Notes: generated by a model from the sequence alone, not told the origin. Counted from the first letter of the stretch, positions 45,588-53,921 are shown. The stretch is 64,000 bases of DNA from Pseudooceanicola marinus (GCF_020177265.1 NZ_JAIVMC010000006.1:186001-250000); one strand, 5' to 3'. A program made the numbers and translations.

Positions 45588-46031
45588 ATGTTGGACAATT
45601 TCCCGCGCGGCACGATCTGCATCGAGGACATCGAGATGGGCATGACCCGTCACCTGCGGAAGGAGGTGACGGACGAGGACATCGAAATGTTTGCCCAGGT
45701 CTCCACCGACCGGAACCCGGTGCACCTGGACGATGCCTATGCCCAGGACACGATCTTCGAGGGGCGCATCGCCCATGGCATGCTGACCGCCGGGCTGGTG
45801 TCTGCGGTGATCGGCGAACAGCTGCCCGGTCACGGAACGGTCTACATGGGTCAGACCCTGAAGTTCCTGGCCCCCGTGCGCCCCGGCGACGTGGTGACGG
45901 CCGAGGTCGAGGTGACCGACATCGACCATGGCAAGCGGCGGGTGAAGCTGGATTGCCGCTGCATGGTGGCCGGCAAGAAGGTGATGATCGGCGAGGCCAC
46001 GGTGCTGGCGCCGTCGCGCAAGTTCGACTGA
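45588..46031 (+). CDS. MaoC-family (R)-specific enoyl-CoA hydratase/dehydratase
   Basis: A 147-residue hot-dog-fold protein. The hydratase-2 motif is DRNPVHLDDAYA (catalytic Asp and His), followed by FEGRIAHGML. I start at ATG 45588, five bases after GGAGG; ATG 45576 overlaps the ribosome site. It probably hydrates enoyl-CoA to (R)-3-hydroxyacyl-CoA, linking fatty-acid oxidation with storage-polymer synthesis. The substrate is not certain. Confidence 0.9.
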   Translation: MLDNFPRGTICIEDIEMGMTRHLRKEVTDEDIEMFAQVSTDRNPVHLDDAYAQDTIFEGRIAHGMLTAGLVSAVIGEQLPGHGTVYMGQTLKFLAPVRPGDVVTAEVEVTDIDHGKRRVKLDCRCMVAGKKVMIGEATVLAPSRKFD

Positions 46032-46035
46032 ACGC

Positions 46036-46099
46036 GCAGGGGGCGCTGCCCCCGTCTCCGTGCCGGAGACTCCCCCGGAGTATTCTGGACGAGGTGAAG
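46036..46099 (-). repeat. REP-like palindromic repeat, copy B
   Basis: The reverse strand of this element reads CTTCACCTCGTC, AATACTCCGGGGGAG, a central perfect hairpin CGGAGAC/GTCTCCG with loop (46054-46070), then GGGGGCAGCGCCCCCTGC. It is about as long as copy A and nearly identical outside the central hairpin. It begins 5 bp after the MaoC stop and may act as its 3' hairpin. Confidence 0.75.
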
Positions 46100-46298
46100 G
46101 GAGGGGGACGGCGCCCGGACAGGCGCCCGCCCGTCGAGATTGAAAGCCTGGCACGCGCCCGTCTTCGAAAGGCCGCCAAGCAAGGGCACCGTTTCGCCCC
46201 GTCATCTTGTCGGGCAAGCTGGCCCGGCGCAGACCGGAAACCCGCCGAGACCTTGCCCGGCTGCTGGACAGGGGGCGCGGGACGCGCAACATGGCGCC

Positions 46299-47144
46299 AT
46301 GAGCGAGCCCGTTTCCCTGCCCCGTGATGCCGCGCTGCTGGCGCGCAGCCCCCTGCCCGGCTGGGCGCAATCCCTGCTGCTGTTTCTCTGGCGCCAACTC
46401 TGGGCGGGGTTGTTCGCAGGGATCATCCTGATCTCGCTGATCGTCACCTCGGTCCTCTGGCAGGAGGAGTGGGCGCTGGCGCGTTATGATTTCCTGGTGG
46501 GGCTGGCGGTGCTGACCCAGGTCCTGCTGCTGGCCTTCCGGCTGGAGACCTGGGAGGAAGCCAAGGTGATCGCGCTCTTCCATCTGACGGGGACGGTGAT
46601 GGAGTGGTTCAAGGTCTCCGCCGGGTCCTGGGCCTATCCCGAACCGGGGCTGCTGAAGCTTTTCGAAGTGCCGCTGTTCACCGGGTTCATGTATGCCAGC
46701 GTCGGCAGCTACATCGCCCGGGCCTTTCGCCTGTTCGGGGCCGTCTTCGCCCCCTACCCGCCCTTCTGGGCGTCCGTCCTGCTGGCCGTGGCGATCTACG
46801 TCAACTTCTTTGCCCACCACTGGCTGCCCGACATCCGGCTGGCGCTGTTCGCGGCCACCCTGCTGTTGTTTGCCCGCACGCGGATGTGGTTCCGCCTGCG
46901 TGCCTGGCACTGGATCCCCTTTCCCCTGGCCGCCCTGGGCATCGCCTTTGCCCTGTGGATCGCCGAGAACATCGGGACACTGTCGGGCACCTGGATCTAC
47001 CACCGACAGGCGGAGTTCGAACTTGTCTCCCTGTCGAAGATGGGGTCGTGGTATCTGCTGTTCTTCGTCAGCTTCACCACCGTCACCCTGGTGATGCGCG
47101 GCCAGTTGCGGCGCGATGCCGTCCGCCCCGAAAAGGGCGCCTAG
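46299..47144 (+). CDS. DUF817 family membrane protein
   Basis: A 281-residue integral membrane protein with about eight hydrophobic segments. Family blocks are FHLTGTVMEWFKVSAGSWAYPE and FEVPLFTGFMYASVGSYIARA, then FAHHWLPDIR. Function is unknown. ATG 46299 was chosen because the protein's membrane core and charged N terminus fit; the frame is open to 46140. It is convergent with the small gene at 47149, 4 bp apart. Confidence 0.85.
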   Translation: MSEPVSLPRDAALLARSPLPGWAQSLLLFLWRQLWAGLFAGIILISLIVTSVLWQEEWALARYDFLVGLAVLTQVLLLAFRLETWEEAKVIALFHLTGTVMEWFKVSAGSWAYPEPGLLKLFEVPLFTGFMYASVGSYIARAFRLFGAVFAPYPPFWASVLLAVAIYVNFFAHHWLPDIRLALFAATLLLFARTRMWFRLRAWHWIPFPLAALGIAFALWIAENIGTLSGTWIYHRQAEFELVSLSKMGSWYLLFFVSFTTVTLVMRGQLRRDAVRPEKGA

Positions 47145-47148
47145 TCGG

Positions 47149-47541
47149 TCAGCCCTGCCACTGCAGGAAGGCCCAGACCAGAACCCCGAAGACGATCAGG
47201 TTGAAGGCATAGCCAGCCAGGGCGTTCAGCCACATGTTGCGCCGTTGGCGGGCCGGGTTCCACTGACCGAGGGCCGCATCGAACCGGCGGAAGGAGGAGG
47301 TCAGGCGCGCGGGGTCCATCCGCGCGGCCAGGCGCGGGTCCTGCATCTGGGCTCGGGTCGCCAGGATCTTCTTCGCCTCGCGCCGCGCGGGCGCCGGCAG
47401 GTCGCGCCCGGCCCGCCGGGTCAGCCGGTCGAGATCGGCGTCACGCAGGTGCAGGTGCCCGCGCTTGCCGCCCAGCTTGCGGCGCAGCCGGCGGGCGCTG
47501 CGGCCCATGCGGCTGTCGAGGGAATTGAGCGTGTCGGCCAT
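47149..47541 (-). CDS. Hypothetical protein with C-terminal membrane anchor
   Basis: A 130-residue protein, very rich in Arg in its first 75 residues (SARRLRRKLGGKRGHLHLRD and similar), with one membrane segment near the C terminus (NALAGYAFNLIVFGVLVWAFL). I recognise no family. It could be a membrane-anchored nucleic-acid or peptidoglycan-binding protein, but that is a guess. It is divergent from the hydrolase gene by 204 bp. Confidence 0.65.
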   Translation of the reverse strand: MADTLNSLDSRMGRSARRLRRKLGGKRGHLHLRDADLDRLTRRAGRDLPAPARREAKKILATRAQMQDPRLAARMDPARLTSSFRRFDAALGQWNPARQRRNMWLNALAGYAFNLIVFGVLVWAFLQWQG

Positions 47542-47745
47542 GGCTCTCTCCGGTCCTGCCGCAGCCCCGGAACGGGGCGATGCGGCGCGCCACAGGATAG
47601 CCGTGACGACGCGGCCCGACAAGCCGATGCGCTTGCCCGCCTTCTGGCGCGCAAGGGCCCGCTGTGCAGCCCTGCGCGCCCGCCCTGCGGGATGGGGCCC
47701 GCGCAGGTTCTGGCGTGGCGCGCAGGACCGCGCTATGCATCGCCC

Positions 47746-48510
47746 ATGCTGAACAGGATCCGCCAGGACGGCCCCGCCGACGCCACCCCTCTCGTCATCG
47801 CCCATGGCCTCTTCGGGTCGGGGCGGAACTGGGGCGTGATCTCCAAACGCCTGTCCGCGGACCGCACGGTCATCGCCGTGGACATGCGCAACCACGGCTT
47901 CTCCGACTGGAGCGAGGATCACGGCTACCCGGCCATGGCCGCCGACCTGGCCGAGGTGATCGAGGCCGAGGGCCGCCCCTGTCACGTGCTGGGCCATTCC
48001 ATGGGCGGCAAGGCCTCGATGACCCTGGCGCTGACCCGGCCCGACCTGGTGGACCGGCTGGTGGTCGCGGACATCGCCCCCGTCACCTACAGCCACAGCC
48101 AGCAGGAGTTCATCAATGCGATGAAATCGGTCGACCTGTCGACCGTCACCCGCCGCTCGGACGCCGAGGCGCAGCTCGCCAAGGCCGGCGTGGGCCGCTC
48201 CCTGCAGAGCTTCTTCACCCAGAGCTTGGACGCGCCGGAGAAACGCTGGCGGCTGAACCTCGATGTGCTGGAGGCGGAGATGCCGAAGATCATGTCCTTC
48301 CCCGAGGATCTGACGACACCCTTCGAGGGCGAGACGCTGTTCCTGTCGGGGGCCGAGAGCGACTACGTGAAACCGGAGTATCGCGAGCGGATCCGCGCGC
48401 TGTTCCCGCAGTCGCATTTCGCCAAGATCCCGGGTGCGGGCCACTGGCTGCATGCCGAGAAGCCACGCGAGTTCGAGGCCGCGGTCTCCGCCTTCCTCGC
48501 CGCCGGCTGA
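47746..48510 (+). CDS. Alpha/beta hydrolase (YbfF/ABHD11-like esterase)
   Basis: A 254-residue alpha/beta hydrolase. The nucleophile elbow is GHSMGG, the oxyanion region is HGLFGSGRNWG and the catalytic His is in GAGHWLH; the acid is probably Asp in SGAESDYV. The segment DMRNHGFSDW is typical of the YbfF group, which hydrolyses short acyl esters including acyl-CoA. Start ATG 47746. Confidence 0.92.
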   Translation: MLNRIRQDGPADATPLVIAHGLFGSGRNWGVISKRLSADRTVIAVDMRNHGFSDWSEDHGYPAMAADLAEVIEAEGRPCHVLGHSMGGKASMTLALTRPDLVDRLVVADIAPVTYSHSQQEFINAMKSVDLSTVTRRSDAEAQLAKAGVGRSLQSFFTQSLDAPEKRWRLNLDVLEAEMPKIMSFPEDLTTPFEGETLFLSGAESDYVKPEYRERIRALFPQSHFAKIPGAGHWLHAEKPREFEAAVSAFLAAG

Positions 48511-48540
48511 CGGGCCAGGGGGCGGCCTGGGCAGACGCGC

Positions 48541-48726
48541 TCAGTCATCTCCGGCGATCCGCCGGGCAATCCCCCAGGCCAGCGGCGCGGCCAGCACGAA
48601 CCCCGCCCCGGCCGCCAGCAGCAGTGGCCGCAGGCTCTGCCCGCCATTGACCAGCACGAGGACCACGAAGCTGCTGGCGAGCATGGTGGAGGTCAGGGAA
48701 TAGAGAATCGCGGCAAGGCGGCGCAT
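48541..48726 (-). CDS. Small two-helix membrane protein
   Basis: A 61-residue protein with two hydrophobic segments (LAAILYSLTSTMLASSFVVLVLV and LLLAAGAGFVLAAPLAWGIA, in parts) and a charged RRIAGDD end. Similar Rhodobacteraceae proteins have been labelled 'CTP synthetase' by error; nothing here supports that enzyme. Function is unknown. It is convergent with the hydrolase gene and divergent from the entericidin-like pair. Confidence 0.65.
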   Translation of the reverse strand: MRRLAAILYSLTSTMLASSFVVLVLVNGGQSLRPLLLAAGAGFVLAAPLAWGIARRIAGDD

Positions 48727-48917
48727 GGGCCATGTTCCTTTCGATGACAGCCCCGGCCGGGGCCGCCAGGCATCATCCCCGCGGTCGCGGTGCTCGCCTT
48801 GATCCTCGTCAACATCTCCCCCGCTCCCGGCTCCGGCCCGCAACTTTTTGCGCGACGGTGGAACCTTGCCCCCCGGGGCCTGCGTTGATTGCCCGGAACG
48901 AGAAAAGGAGACAGACC

Positions 48918-49070
48918 ATGACCACGCGTATCGCCACCCGCACCGCCACCGTCTTTGCTGCCCTGCTGGCCCTTGCCGCCTGCGAAACCGTCGAGGGCGC
49001 CGGCCAGGACATCGAGAACGCCGGCCAAGCGATCGAGGGTGAAGCCCAGGAAACCCAGACGCAGATGTAA
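48918..49070 (+). CDS. Entericidin A/B-like lipoprotein, copy 1
   Basis: A 50-residue lipoprotein with signal FAALLALAAC (lipobox LAAC) followed by ETVEGAGQDIENAGQAIEGEA, the entericidin-family pattern. AAAAGGAG lies upstream of ATG 48918. In enterobacteria entericidins form an antidote/toxin pair linked to stationary-phase lysis. The second copy 123 bp downstream shares the ACETV-GAG-D--AG-AIEGEA-TQT-M frame. Confidence 0.85.
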   Translation: MTTRIATRTATVFAALLALAACETVEGAGQDIENAGQAIEGEAQETQTQM

Positions 49071-49193
49071 GCCTCTGCGCGCAGGCCGGGCGGGTTCCGC
49101 CGCCCCGGCCTGCCTGCCTCGTGCATGACGCTGGACGCGCCCCGCCGCTCCGCCTAGGATCCCGGCGGGATCCATATCATGCCGAGGAACATC

Positions 49194-49331
49194 ATGATCA
49201 GACTTGCATTCTGCCTGGCCGCGCTGACGGCCCTGACCGCCTGCGAAACCGTCAAGGGCGCGGGCCGTGATCTGCAAACCGCAGGCGCTGCGATCGAAGG
49301 CGAGGCGAACCGGACCCAGACCGGGATGTAA
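49194..49331 (+). CDS. Entericidin A/B-like lipoprotein, copy 2
   Basis: A 45-residue lipoprotein starting at ATG 49194, eight bases after GAGGA; ATG 49179 in the same frame has no ribosome site. The signal ends LTALTAC and the mature part ETVKGAGRDLQTAGAAIEGEA is clearly homologous to copy 1. A terminator (49372-49399) follows. Which copy would be toxin or antidote cannot be told. Confidence 0.8.
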   Translation: MIRLAFCLAALTALTACETVKGAGRDLQTAGAAIEGEANRTQTGM

Positions 49332-49371
49332 GGTATCTCGCCACCGCAGCAGCTGCGGGGCAGGAAACGCG

Positions 49372-49399
49372 AAGGCCGACCCCTCGGGATCGGCCTTTT
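49372..49399 (+). terminator. Rho-independent terminator after entericidin-like pair
   Basis: AAGGCCGA (49372-49379) and TCGGCCTT (49390-49397) pair, with a smaller inner CC/GG stem, followed by TTT. Confidence 0.88.
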
Positions 49400-49515
49400 T
49401 CGTGACCGGTCCCCAGACACGGCCGGTCAAAAAACGAGAAAGGGTGAGGGCCCACCAGTCCCGTCCTGCTGACGCCTCCACCGTTCCTTAACCAAGCCTG
49501 CGCAAGGATCCGGGG

Positions 49516-50160
49516 ATGTCCCGCTACCTTCGCCCCCGCGCGCCCGGCGCCCCCATCTTCTTCACCGTCCGCCTGCGCGACACCGCCTCTGACCTGCTGC
49601 GGCGTGAGGTGGCGGCGCTGCGCGAGGCGGTGATGGTCGAACGCCTGCGCCGGCCCTTCCATATCGATGCCTTCGTCGTCCTGCCCGACCACCTGCACTG
49701 CCTCTGGACCCTGCCGCCGGGTGATGCTGACTGCGCCGTCCGCTGGCAGGCCATCAAGGCGGAGTTCAGCCGCCGTGTCGCCCCCCGCGTCCCGCGCAGC
49801 CCCGGCAAACGCCGCCGGGGCCAGTTGGGCATCTGGAAACGCGGCTACTGGCAGCACCCCATCCGCGACGCCCGCGACTACCGCACGCATCTGCACTACT
49901 GCTGGGCGGACCCGGTGCAGCACGGCCTCTGCGCCCGGGCGGCGGATTGGGAGTTTTCATCCTTCCACCGCGAAGTGCGACAGGGATGGGTCGAGGCGAA
50001 CTGGGTGGGCAAGCCGCCGGAGGGACGTTTCGGGGAAGTGGATGAGCCGGGGTGCTTGATAGCTCAGGCCGGCTCACGCACGGCCGACACGCTGGCCCTC
50101 CCGGCATCGGACCAGGCCCCCTCCTGCGGCCCGGCTGGGCCGCCGGGCGGCGGATCCTGA
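49516..50160 (+). CDS. REP-associated tyrosine transposase (RAYT)
   Basis: A 214-residue Y1 HUH-type transposase-like protein. The metal-binding HxH is in FVVLPDHLHCLWTLP; the catalytic Tyr is most likely in RDARDYRTHLHYCWADPVQHGL, and GYWQHPIRD precedes it. RAYTs are single-copy domesticated relatives of IS200/IS605 transposases that process REP sequences. The last 35 residues are Ala/Pro/Gly-rich and unlike the family core. REP-like elements occur at 36.7, 46.0 and 53.8 kb of this window, which gives the gene plausible substrates. No IS ends flank it directly. Confidence 0.88.
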   Translation: MSRYLRPRAPGAPIFFTVRLRDTASDLLRREVAALREAVMVERLRRPFHIDAFVVLPDHLHCLWTLPPGDADCAVRWQAIKAEFSRRVAPRVPRSPGKRRRGQLGIWKRGYWQHPIRDARDYRTHLHYCWADPVQHGLCARAADWEFSSFHREVRQGWVEANWVGKPPEGRFGEVDEPGCLIAQAGSRTADTLALPASDQAPSCGPAGPPGGGS

Positions 50161-50181
50161 TGCCCCCCGCGCCCCAAAGAA

Positions 50182-50205
50182 AAACCCGGGCGCTGGCCCG
50201 GGTTT
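50182..50205 (-). terminator. Terminator of lepA
   Basis: AAACCCGGGC (50182-50191) and GCCCGGGTTT (50196-50205) pair perfectly with a 4-base loop. On the minus strand it is followed by TTCTTT, 4 bp after the lepA stop; it could also end the RAYT transcript. Confidence 0.88.
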
Positions 50206-50208
50206 CCT

Positions 50209-52008
50209 TCAATTGTCCATCTTCAGAGCTGAGATGAAGGCTTCCTGCGGGATCTCCACCTTGCCGAACTGGCGCATCTTCTTCTTGCCCGCCTTCTGCT
50301 TGTCCAGGAGCTTCCGCTTCCGCGTCGCGTCACCGCCGTAGCATTTGGCCGTCACGTCCTTGCGCATGGCCGACAGGGTTTCACGCGCGATCACCTTGCC
50401 GCCGATGGCCGCCTGGATCGGGATCTTGAACATGTGGCGCGGGATCAGATCCTTCAGCTTCTCGCACATGGCCCGGCCGCGCATCTCAGCGCGGTCGCGG
50501 TGCACCATCATCGACAGCGCATCGACGGGTTCGTCGTTCACCAGGATCTGCATCTTCACCAGGTTGTCCTGGCGGTAGCCGATCATCTGGTAATCAAACG
50601 ACGCGTAGCCCTTGGTCACCGATTTCAGCCGGTCGTAGAAATCGAAGACCACCTCGTTCAGCGGCAGGTCATAGACCACCAGGGGGCGGGTGCCGGCATA
50701 GGTCAGCTCCTGCTGGATGCCGCGGCGGTCCTGGCAGAGTTTCAGCACGTCGCCCAGGTATTCGTCGGGCACCATGATGGTCGCCTTGATGCGCGGCTCT
50801 TCCACATGGGCCACATGGGTCAGGTCGGGCATGTCGGCGGGGTTGTGCAACTCCTCCATCGTGCCGTCCTTCATGTGGACGTGATAGACCACCGAGGGCG
50901 CCGTGGTGATCAGCTCGATGTTGTACTCGCGCTCCAGCCGGTCGCGAATGACCTCCAGGTGCAGCAGACCGAGGAAGCCGCAGCGGAAGCCGAAGCCGAG
51001 CGCGGCGGAGGTTTCCATCTCGTAGCTGAACGACGCATCGTTCAGCGCCAGCTTCTCGATGGCGTCGCGCAGGTCCTCGAACTCGGCCGAATCGACCGGG
51101 AACAGGCCGCAGAAGACCACCGGGATCGACGGCTTGAAGCCGGGCAGCGCGGTTTCGCAGCCCTTTTTCTCATGGGTGATCGTGTCGCCGACCTTGGTGT
51201 CGCGCACCTGCTTGATCGAGGCGGTGATGAAGCCGATCTCGCCCGGACCCAGCTCGTCCACGTTCTGCATCGCGGGGCGGAAGACGCCGATGCGGTCGAC
51301 CTGGTGCACGGTGCCGTTCTTCATGAACTTCACCCGGTCGTTCTTCTTCAGCTTGCCATCCATGATGCGCACCAGCACGACGACGCCCAGGTAGGGGTCG
51401 TACCAACTGTCCACCAGCATGGCCTTCAGCGGCGCATCCGCGTCGCCCTGCGGCGGGGGCAGGCGCGCGATGATCGCTTCCAGCGTTTCCTTGATGCCGA
51501 TCCCGGACTTGGCGGAGACCAGCAGGGCGTCGCTGGCGTCGATGCCGATCACGTCCTCGATCTGCTCGGCCACGCGCTCAGGCTCGGAGGCGGGCAGGTC
51601 GATCTTGTTCAGAACGGGGACGATTTCATGGTCCGCGTCGATGGCCTGGTAGACATTGGCCAGCGTCTGTGCCTCGACGCCCTGGGTGCTGTCCACGACC
51701 AGCAGGGAGCCTTCGACGGCGTGCATGGACCGCGACACTTCGTAGGCGAAGTCGACGTGGCCGGGGGTGTCGATCAGATTGAGGATATAGAGCTCGCCAT
51801 CCTCGGCGATATACTCGATCCGGACGGTGTTCGCCTTGATGGTGATCCCGCGTTCCCGCTCGATGTCCATCGCGTCGAGCAGCTGCTCTTTCATCTCGCG
51901 TTCCGAGACGGTGTTGGTGGACTGGATCAGCCGGTCGGCCAGGGTGGATTTCCCGTGGTCGATATGGGCAACGATGGAGAAGTTACGAATATGCGCGAGA
52001 TCGGTCAT
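50209..52008 (-). CDS. lepA: Elongation factor 4
   Basis: Ribosome-bound GTPase that back-translocates stalled ribosomes. It has 599 residues from ATG 52008 ([22 protein letters not shown] in parts). G1 is [10 protein letters not shown]3 is DTPGHVDF, and G4 is NKIDLPA. The C-terminal LepA-specific domain ends in [20 protein letters not shown]. The frame is open upstream to 52143 but that part carries the palindromic element at 52051-52108 and is not family sequence. Confidence 0.97.
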   Translation of the reverse strand: MTDLAHIRNFSIVAHIDHGKSTLADRLIQSTNTVSEREMKEQLLDAMDIERERGITIKANTVRIEYIAEDGELYILNLIDTPGHVDFAYEVSRSMHAVEGSLLVVDSTQGVEAQTLANVYQAIDADHEIVPVLNKIDLPASEPERVAEQIEDVIGIDASDALLVSAKSGIGIKETLEAIIARLPPPQGDADAPLKAMLVDSWYDPYLGVVVLVRIMDGKLKKNDRVKFMKNGTVHQVDRIGVFRPAMQNVDELGPGEIGFITASIKQVRDTKVGDTITHEKKGCETALPGFKPSIPVVFCGLFPVDSAEFEDLRDAIEKLALNDASFSYEMETSAALGFGFRCGFLGLLHLEVIRDRLEREYNIELITTAPSVVYHVHMKDGTMEELHNPADMPDLTHVAHVEEPRIKATIMVPDEYLGDVLKLCQDRRGIQQELTYAGTRPLVVYDLPLNEVVFDFYDRLKSVTKGYASFDYQMIGYRQDNLVKMQILVNDEPVDALSMMVHRDRAEMRGRAMCEKLKDLIPRHMFKIPIQAAIGGKVIARETLSAMRKDVTAKCYGGDATRKRKLLDKQKAGKKKMRQFGKVEIPQEAFISALKMDN

Positions 52009-52050
52009 GATCGGCAGCATATGAGGGGGAAAGGGGCAGTTGGCAAGGGG

Positions 52051-52108
52051 GCGCGCGCCGAACCAGCGAAGCTGGCGATGGATCCGGTGGATCCATCGAG
52101 GCGCGCGC
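52051..52108. repeat. Three-way-junction palindromic element upstream of lepA
   Basis: Three perfect inverted repeats are nested. The outer stem is GCGCGCGCC (52051-52059) with GGCGCGCGC (52100-52108). Inside are two neighbouring hairpins: CCAGC-gaa-GCTGG (52063-52075) and GATGGATCC-ggt-GGATCCATC (52077-52097). Folded, this gives a Y-shaped single strand with 3-base loops. It lies 43 bp upstream of lepA and 83 bp from the next gene. It looks like a mobile palindromic repeat; a regulatory role is possible. Confidence 0.75.
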
Positions 52109-52190
52109 GGGCGGAGCCCCAGGGTGCGGGAGGGGTTGAGCAAGCGGGACGCTACGCTAGGGTACGGGGAGAAGCGGGGACAGTCAGGCG

Positions 52191-53354
52191 ATGGCGGTAA
52201 AGAACGAAAAGCAGTTCAGGGCGTGGTTGGATGGGCAGTCGCGGGAGATTTGCACGGCCATTGCTGTGCGGGCGGCGCTTAGGGTGGTGCCGTTGGTTTG
52301 CTCGATTAGGACCGATTCTGAGCGCCAGAAAAAGCTTGCTCTGTTGACGTTTCGTGCAATCCTAACATCTGGGGTCGCGGCGGTGGGACCGACCCCCGAT
52401 GTTAGGGCCGCCGCCGGTGCCGCCGCCGGTGCCGCCGGTGCCGCCGCCGGTGCCGCCGGTGCCGCCGCCCGTGCCGCCGATGCCGCCGCCTATGCCGATA
52501 CAAAACTCCCAGCCGAACCGCGCCGCATGCTGGAATTCAGTGTGCAGGGTCTTCAGGCAATCACTGACGCTGCAGAGGAACTGCGCAAGCAAGACGGCAG
52601 GATCTGGGTTCTGACCGCAGGTGGAGACTGGGAATTCTGGGGGCATTGGTACGAGCGCGCCATGGCCGGCGAGGCGCGGGACTGGGAGCTCTATGAGCGG
52701 ATCGTGACCGAGATCCCGGATGAAGTCTGGACCGGGGAGAACGCGGTTGCCGAGGTGGCGCGCGCGATTGCGCGGTTTGAGGCGGAATTCAAGGGTAGCA
52801 AGAAGGGCCTGACTGAACCTGTGGCGCCGCCAGGCGAATTTTCGTCCAAAGGCGAAGCTCTAGGAACTTCGGCGCGCAACGTTGTGGCTGCTCAAGTCTC
52901 TGCAAATCGCGATAGCATCGCGCTAGTTTCTGCTAGCTTGATCGAGCAAACTATAGGCCTTCGCGAACGGATCCGCGGCAACAACGCACTCAGCACTGAC
53001 TTCAAGAAAGACGCGATCACCTTCTTGGACAGCATTGAGAGCCACCTGAGCCTCTTGCTTGAAGCGCTACCCGAAAACGATGAGACTATTTCGGACGAAA
53101 AAGCTGGCTGGCTTGCGACATGGAGAAGCTCTTTTCTTTGCGCACTGAAAGCTTCCGCCTCTGCCTATGCCGCGCCCGAAAACGTTGCCAAAGCCATAGT
53201 GCCAACCAGCATCATCCTGTCGTGCACTGGTATCGGAACCATGATGGGGGCGCCGCTGCCCGGGACAGCTGTGGGCGCTCTTATCACCGGACAACTCAAC
53301 CCACACAAAGCTGCGACGGATATTCTAAAGCCACTTGGCGCGGATGAAGAGTAA
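52191..53354 (+). CDS. Ala-rich mosaic protein of unknown function
   Basis: A 387-residue protein. Residues about 73-101 are an Ala/Gly repeat (AAAGAAAG and [13 protein letters not shown]). Residues 146-195 contain [20 protein letters not shown] and IPDEVW, a W-x-FW-x-WY...DWEL...IP-EVW pattern that I recall from alphaproteobacterial hypothetical proteins with similar Ala-rich stretches. Residues 220-330 are helical with unusual codons, and residues 335-368 are hydrophobic and Gly-rich, perhaps a membrane hairpin. Codon use shifts within the gene: the start and the last 170 codons are less GC-rich than the surrounding genes, while the WY block is typical. This suggests a mosaic or transferred origin. 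Function unknown. Confidence 0.7.
   Translation: MAVKNEKQFRAWLDGQSREICTAIAVRAALRVVPLVCSIRTDSERQKKLALLTFRAILTSGVAAVGPTPDVRAAAGAAAGAAGAAAGAAGAAARAADAAAYADTKLPAEPRRMLEFSVQGLQAITDAAEELRKQDGRIWVLTAGGDWEFWGHWYERAMAGEARDWELYERIVTEIPDEVWTGENAVAEVARAIARFEAEFKGSKKGLTEPVAPPGEFSSKGEALGTSARNVVAAQVSANRDSIALVSASLIEQTIGLRERIRGNNALSTDFKKDAITFLDSIESHLSLLLEALPENDETISDEKAGWLATWRSSFLCALKASASAYAAPENVAKAIVPTSIILSCTGIGTMMGAPLPGTAVGALITGQLNPHKAATDILKPLGADEE
52407..52493 (+). repeat. Short tandem repeat encoding the Ala/Gly stretch
   Basis: Units of GCCGCCGGT and GCCGCCGCCGGT alternate about seven times, then degenerate into GCCGCCCGT, GCCGCCGAT and GCCGCC. Units are multiples of three, so slippage would change protein length without breaking the frame. 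Confidence 0.85.
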
Positions 53355-53356
53355 TA

Positions 53357-53402
53357 AGGAGCCCAGTAGCGTCGAAACTCTGCGAGTTTCAGAGGTGCTC
53401 CT
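53357..53402. repeat. Nested hairpin just after the mosaic gene
   Basis: The outer pair is AGGAGC (53357-53362) with GCTCCT (53397-53402). The inner pair is GAAACTC (53374-53380) with GAGTTTC (53384-53390). Both are perfect; the element begins 2 bp after the stop codon. There is no U run after it. Confidence 0.55.
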
Positions 53403-53584
53403 ATAGCCCTAGGTTCAGGATACGCAGAAAGCTCGACTTATACCAAAAAAGAAGGGCAGCGCCCGAGCATGGGTGGGCGCTGTGCAACGCCAGCTCATCG
53501 CGCAGCGCCCTCAAGAACCACCGTCAGTCCCACTCCGACCAACATCGCCAATGCGCCCTCCCGGGGGTAGGGGTGAGACGCGGT

Positions 53585-53673
53585 CCATGCGCAGCATGGC
53601 AAACCGTCCGGGGGACGGTTTGAGCGCCGAACGCGCGAAGCGCAGGCGGGCGCGGCCCGGCGTGCCGCCGGGC
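53585..53673. repeat. Array of four adjacent hairpins with 3-base loops
   Basis: In order: CCATGC-gca-GCATGG (53585-53599), CAAACCGTCC-ggg-GGACGGTTTG (53600-53622, shares no base with the first), GCGC-gaa-GCGC (53633-53643, inside CGCC/GGCG), and GCCCGGCG-tgc-CGCCGGGC (53655-53673). All stems are perfect. No coding potential is convincing. The design is that of an interspersed palindromic repeat and matches the style of the 52051-52108 element. Confidence 0.65.
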
Positions 53674-53760
53674 GAGACAGCAGAACGAAAAGATACATCC
53701 CCCCTCACACCTCTCGCGCGCCCAGTGCCCCGTCGCCTCCCCCACCCCATTTCTTGACCC

Positions 53761-53809
53761 CAAATATCCCGGGGGAGTCGCCCGCCAGGCGGCGGGGGCA
53801 GAGCCCCCT
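53761..53809 (+). repeat. REP-like palindromic repeat, copy C
   Basis: AAATATCCCGGGGGAGT, a central hairpin CCCGCC-aggc-GGCGGG (53781-53796), then GGGGGCAGAGCCCCCT. It shares the outer AATA-CCGGGGG and GGGGCAG-GCCCCCT blocks with copies A and B but lacks their CTTCAC-TCGTC head. It lies in the gap before the FMN riboswitch. Confidence 0.7.
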
Positions 53810-53921
53810 CCTCCGGCGCTCCCTCCCCCGCATCCCTGCACAGCCTTCCCCGCACCGTCGCCCCTTGCACTCCCCCACGGCCCCTCATAATTTCCTCCAG
53901 CGGCCAGCAAGGTCGCTTGTT

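Larger units (their letters stand above)
53355..53921. other. Gene-free region rich in palindromes
   Basis: Between the mosaic gene and the FMN riboswitch there is no convincing gene. It carries the nested hairpin (53357-53402), CAGCGCCC/GGGCGCTG pair (53457-53482), the hairpin array (53585-53673) and REP-like copy C (53761-53809). The rest, including the expected promoter of the riboswitch transcript, I could not resolve. Confidence 0.6.

Noticed and set aside
48541..48726. CTP synthetase
   Set aside because: A 61-residue two-helix membrane protein cannot be CTP synthetase; that label in databases is a propagated error.
49516..50160. Complete IS200/IS605 element
   Set aside because: There is no TnpB gene and no paired left and right ends; the protein matches the single-gene RAYT group.
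52408..52493. Short direct repeats that could suggest a CRISPR array
   Set aside because: The units are 9-12 bp, contiguous, without spacers and lie in frame inside a gene encoding an Ala/Gly stretch.
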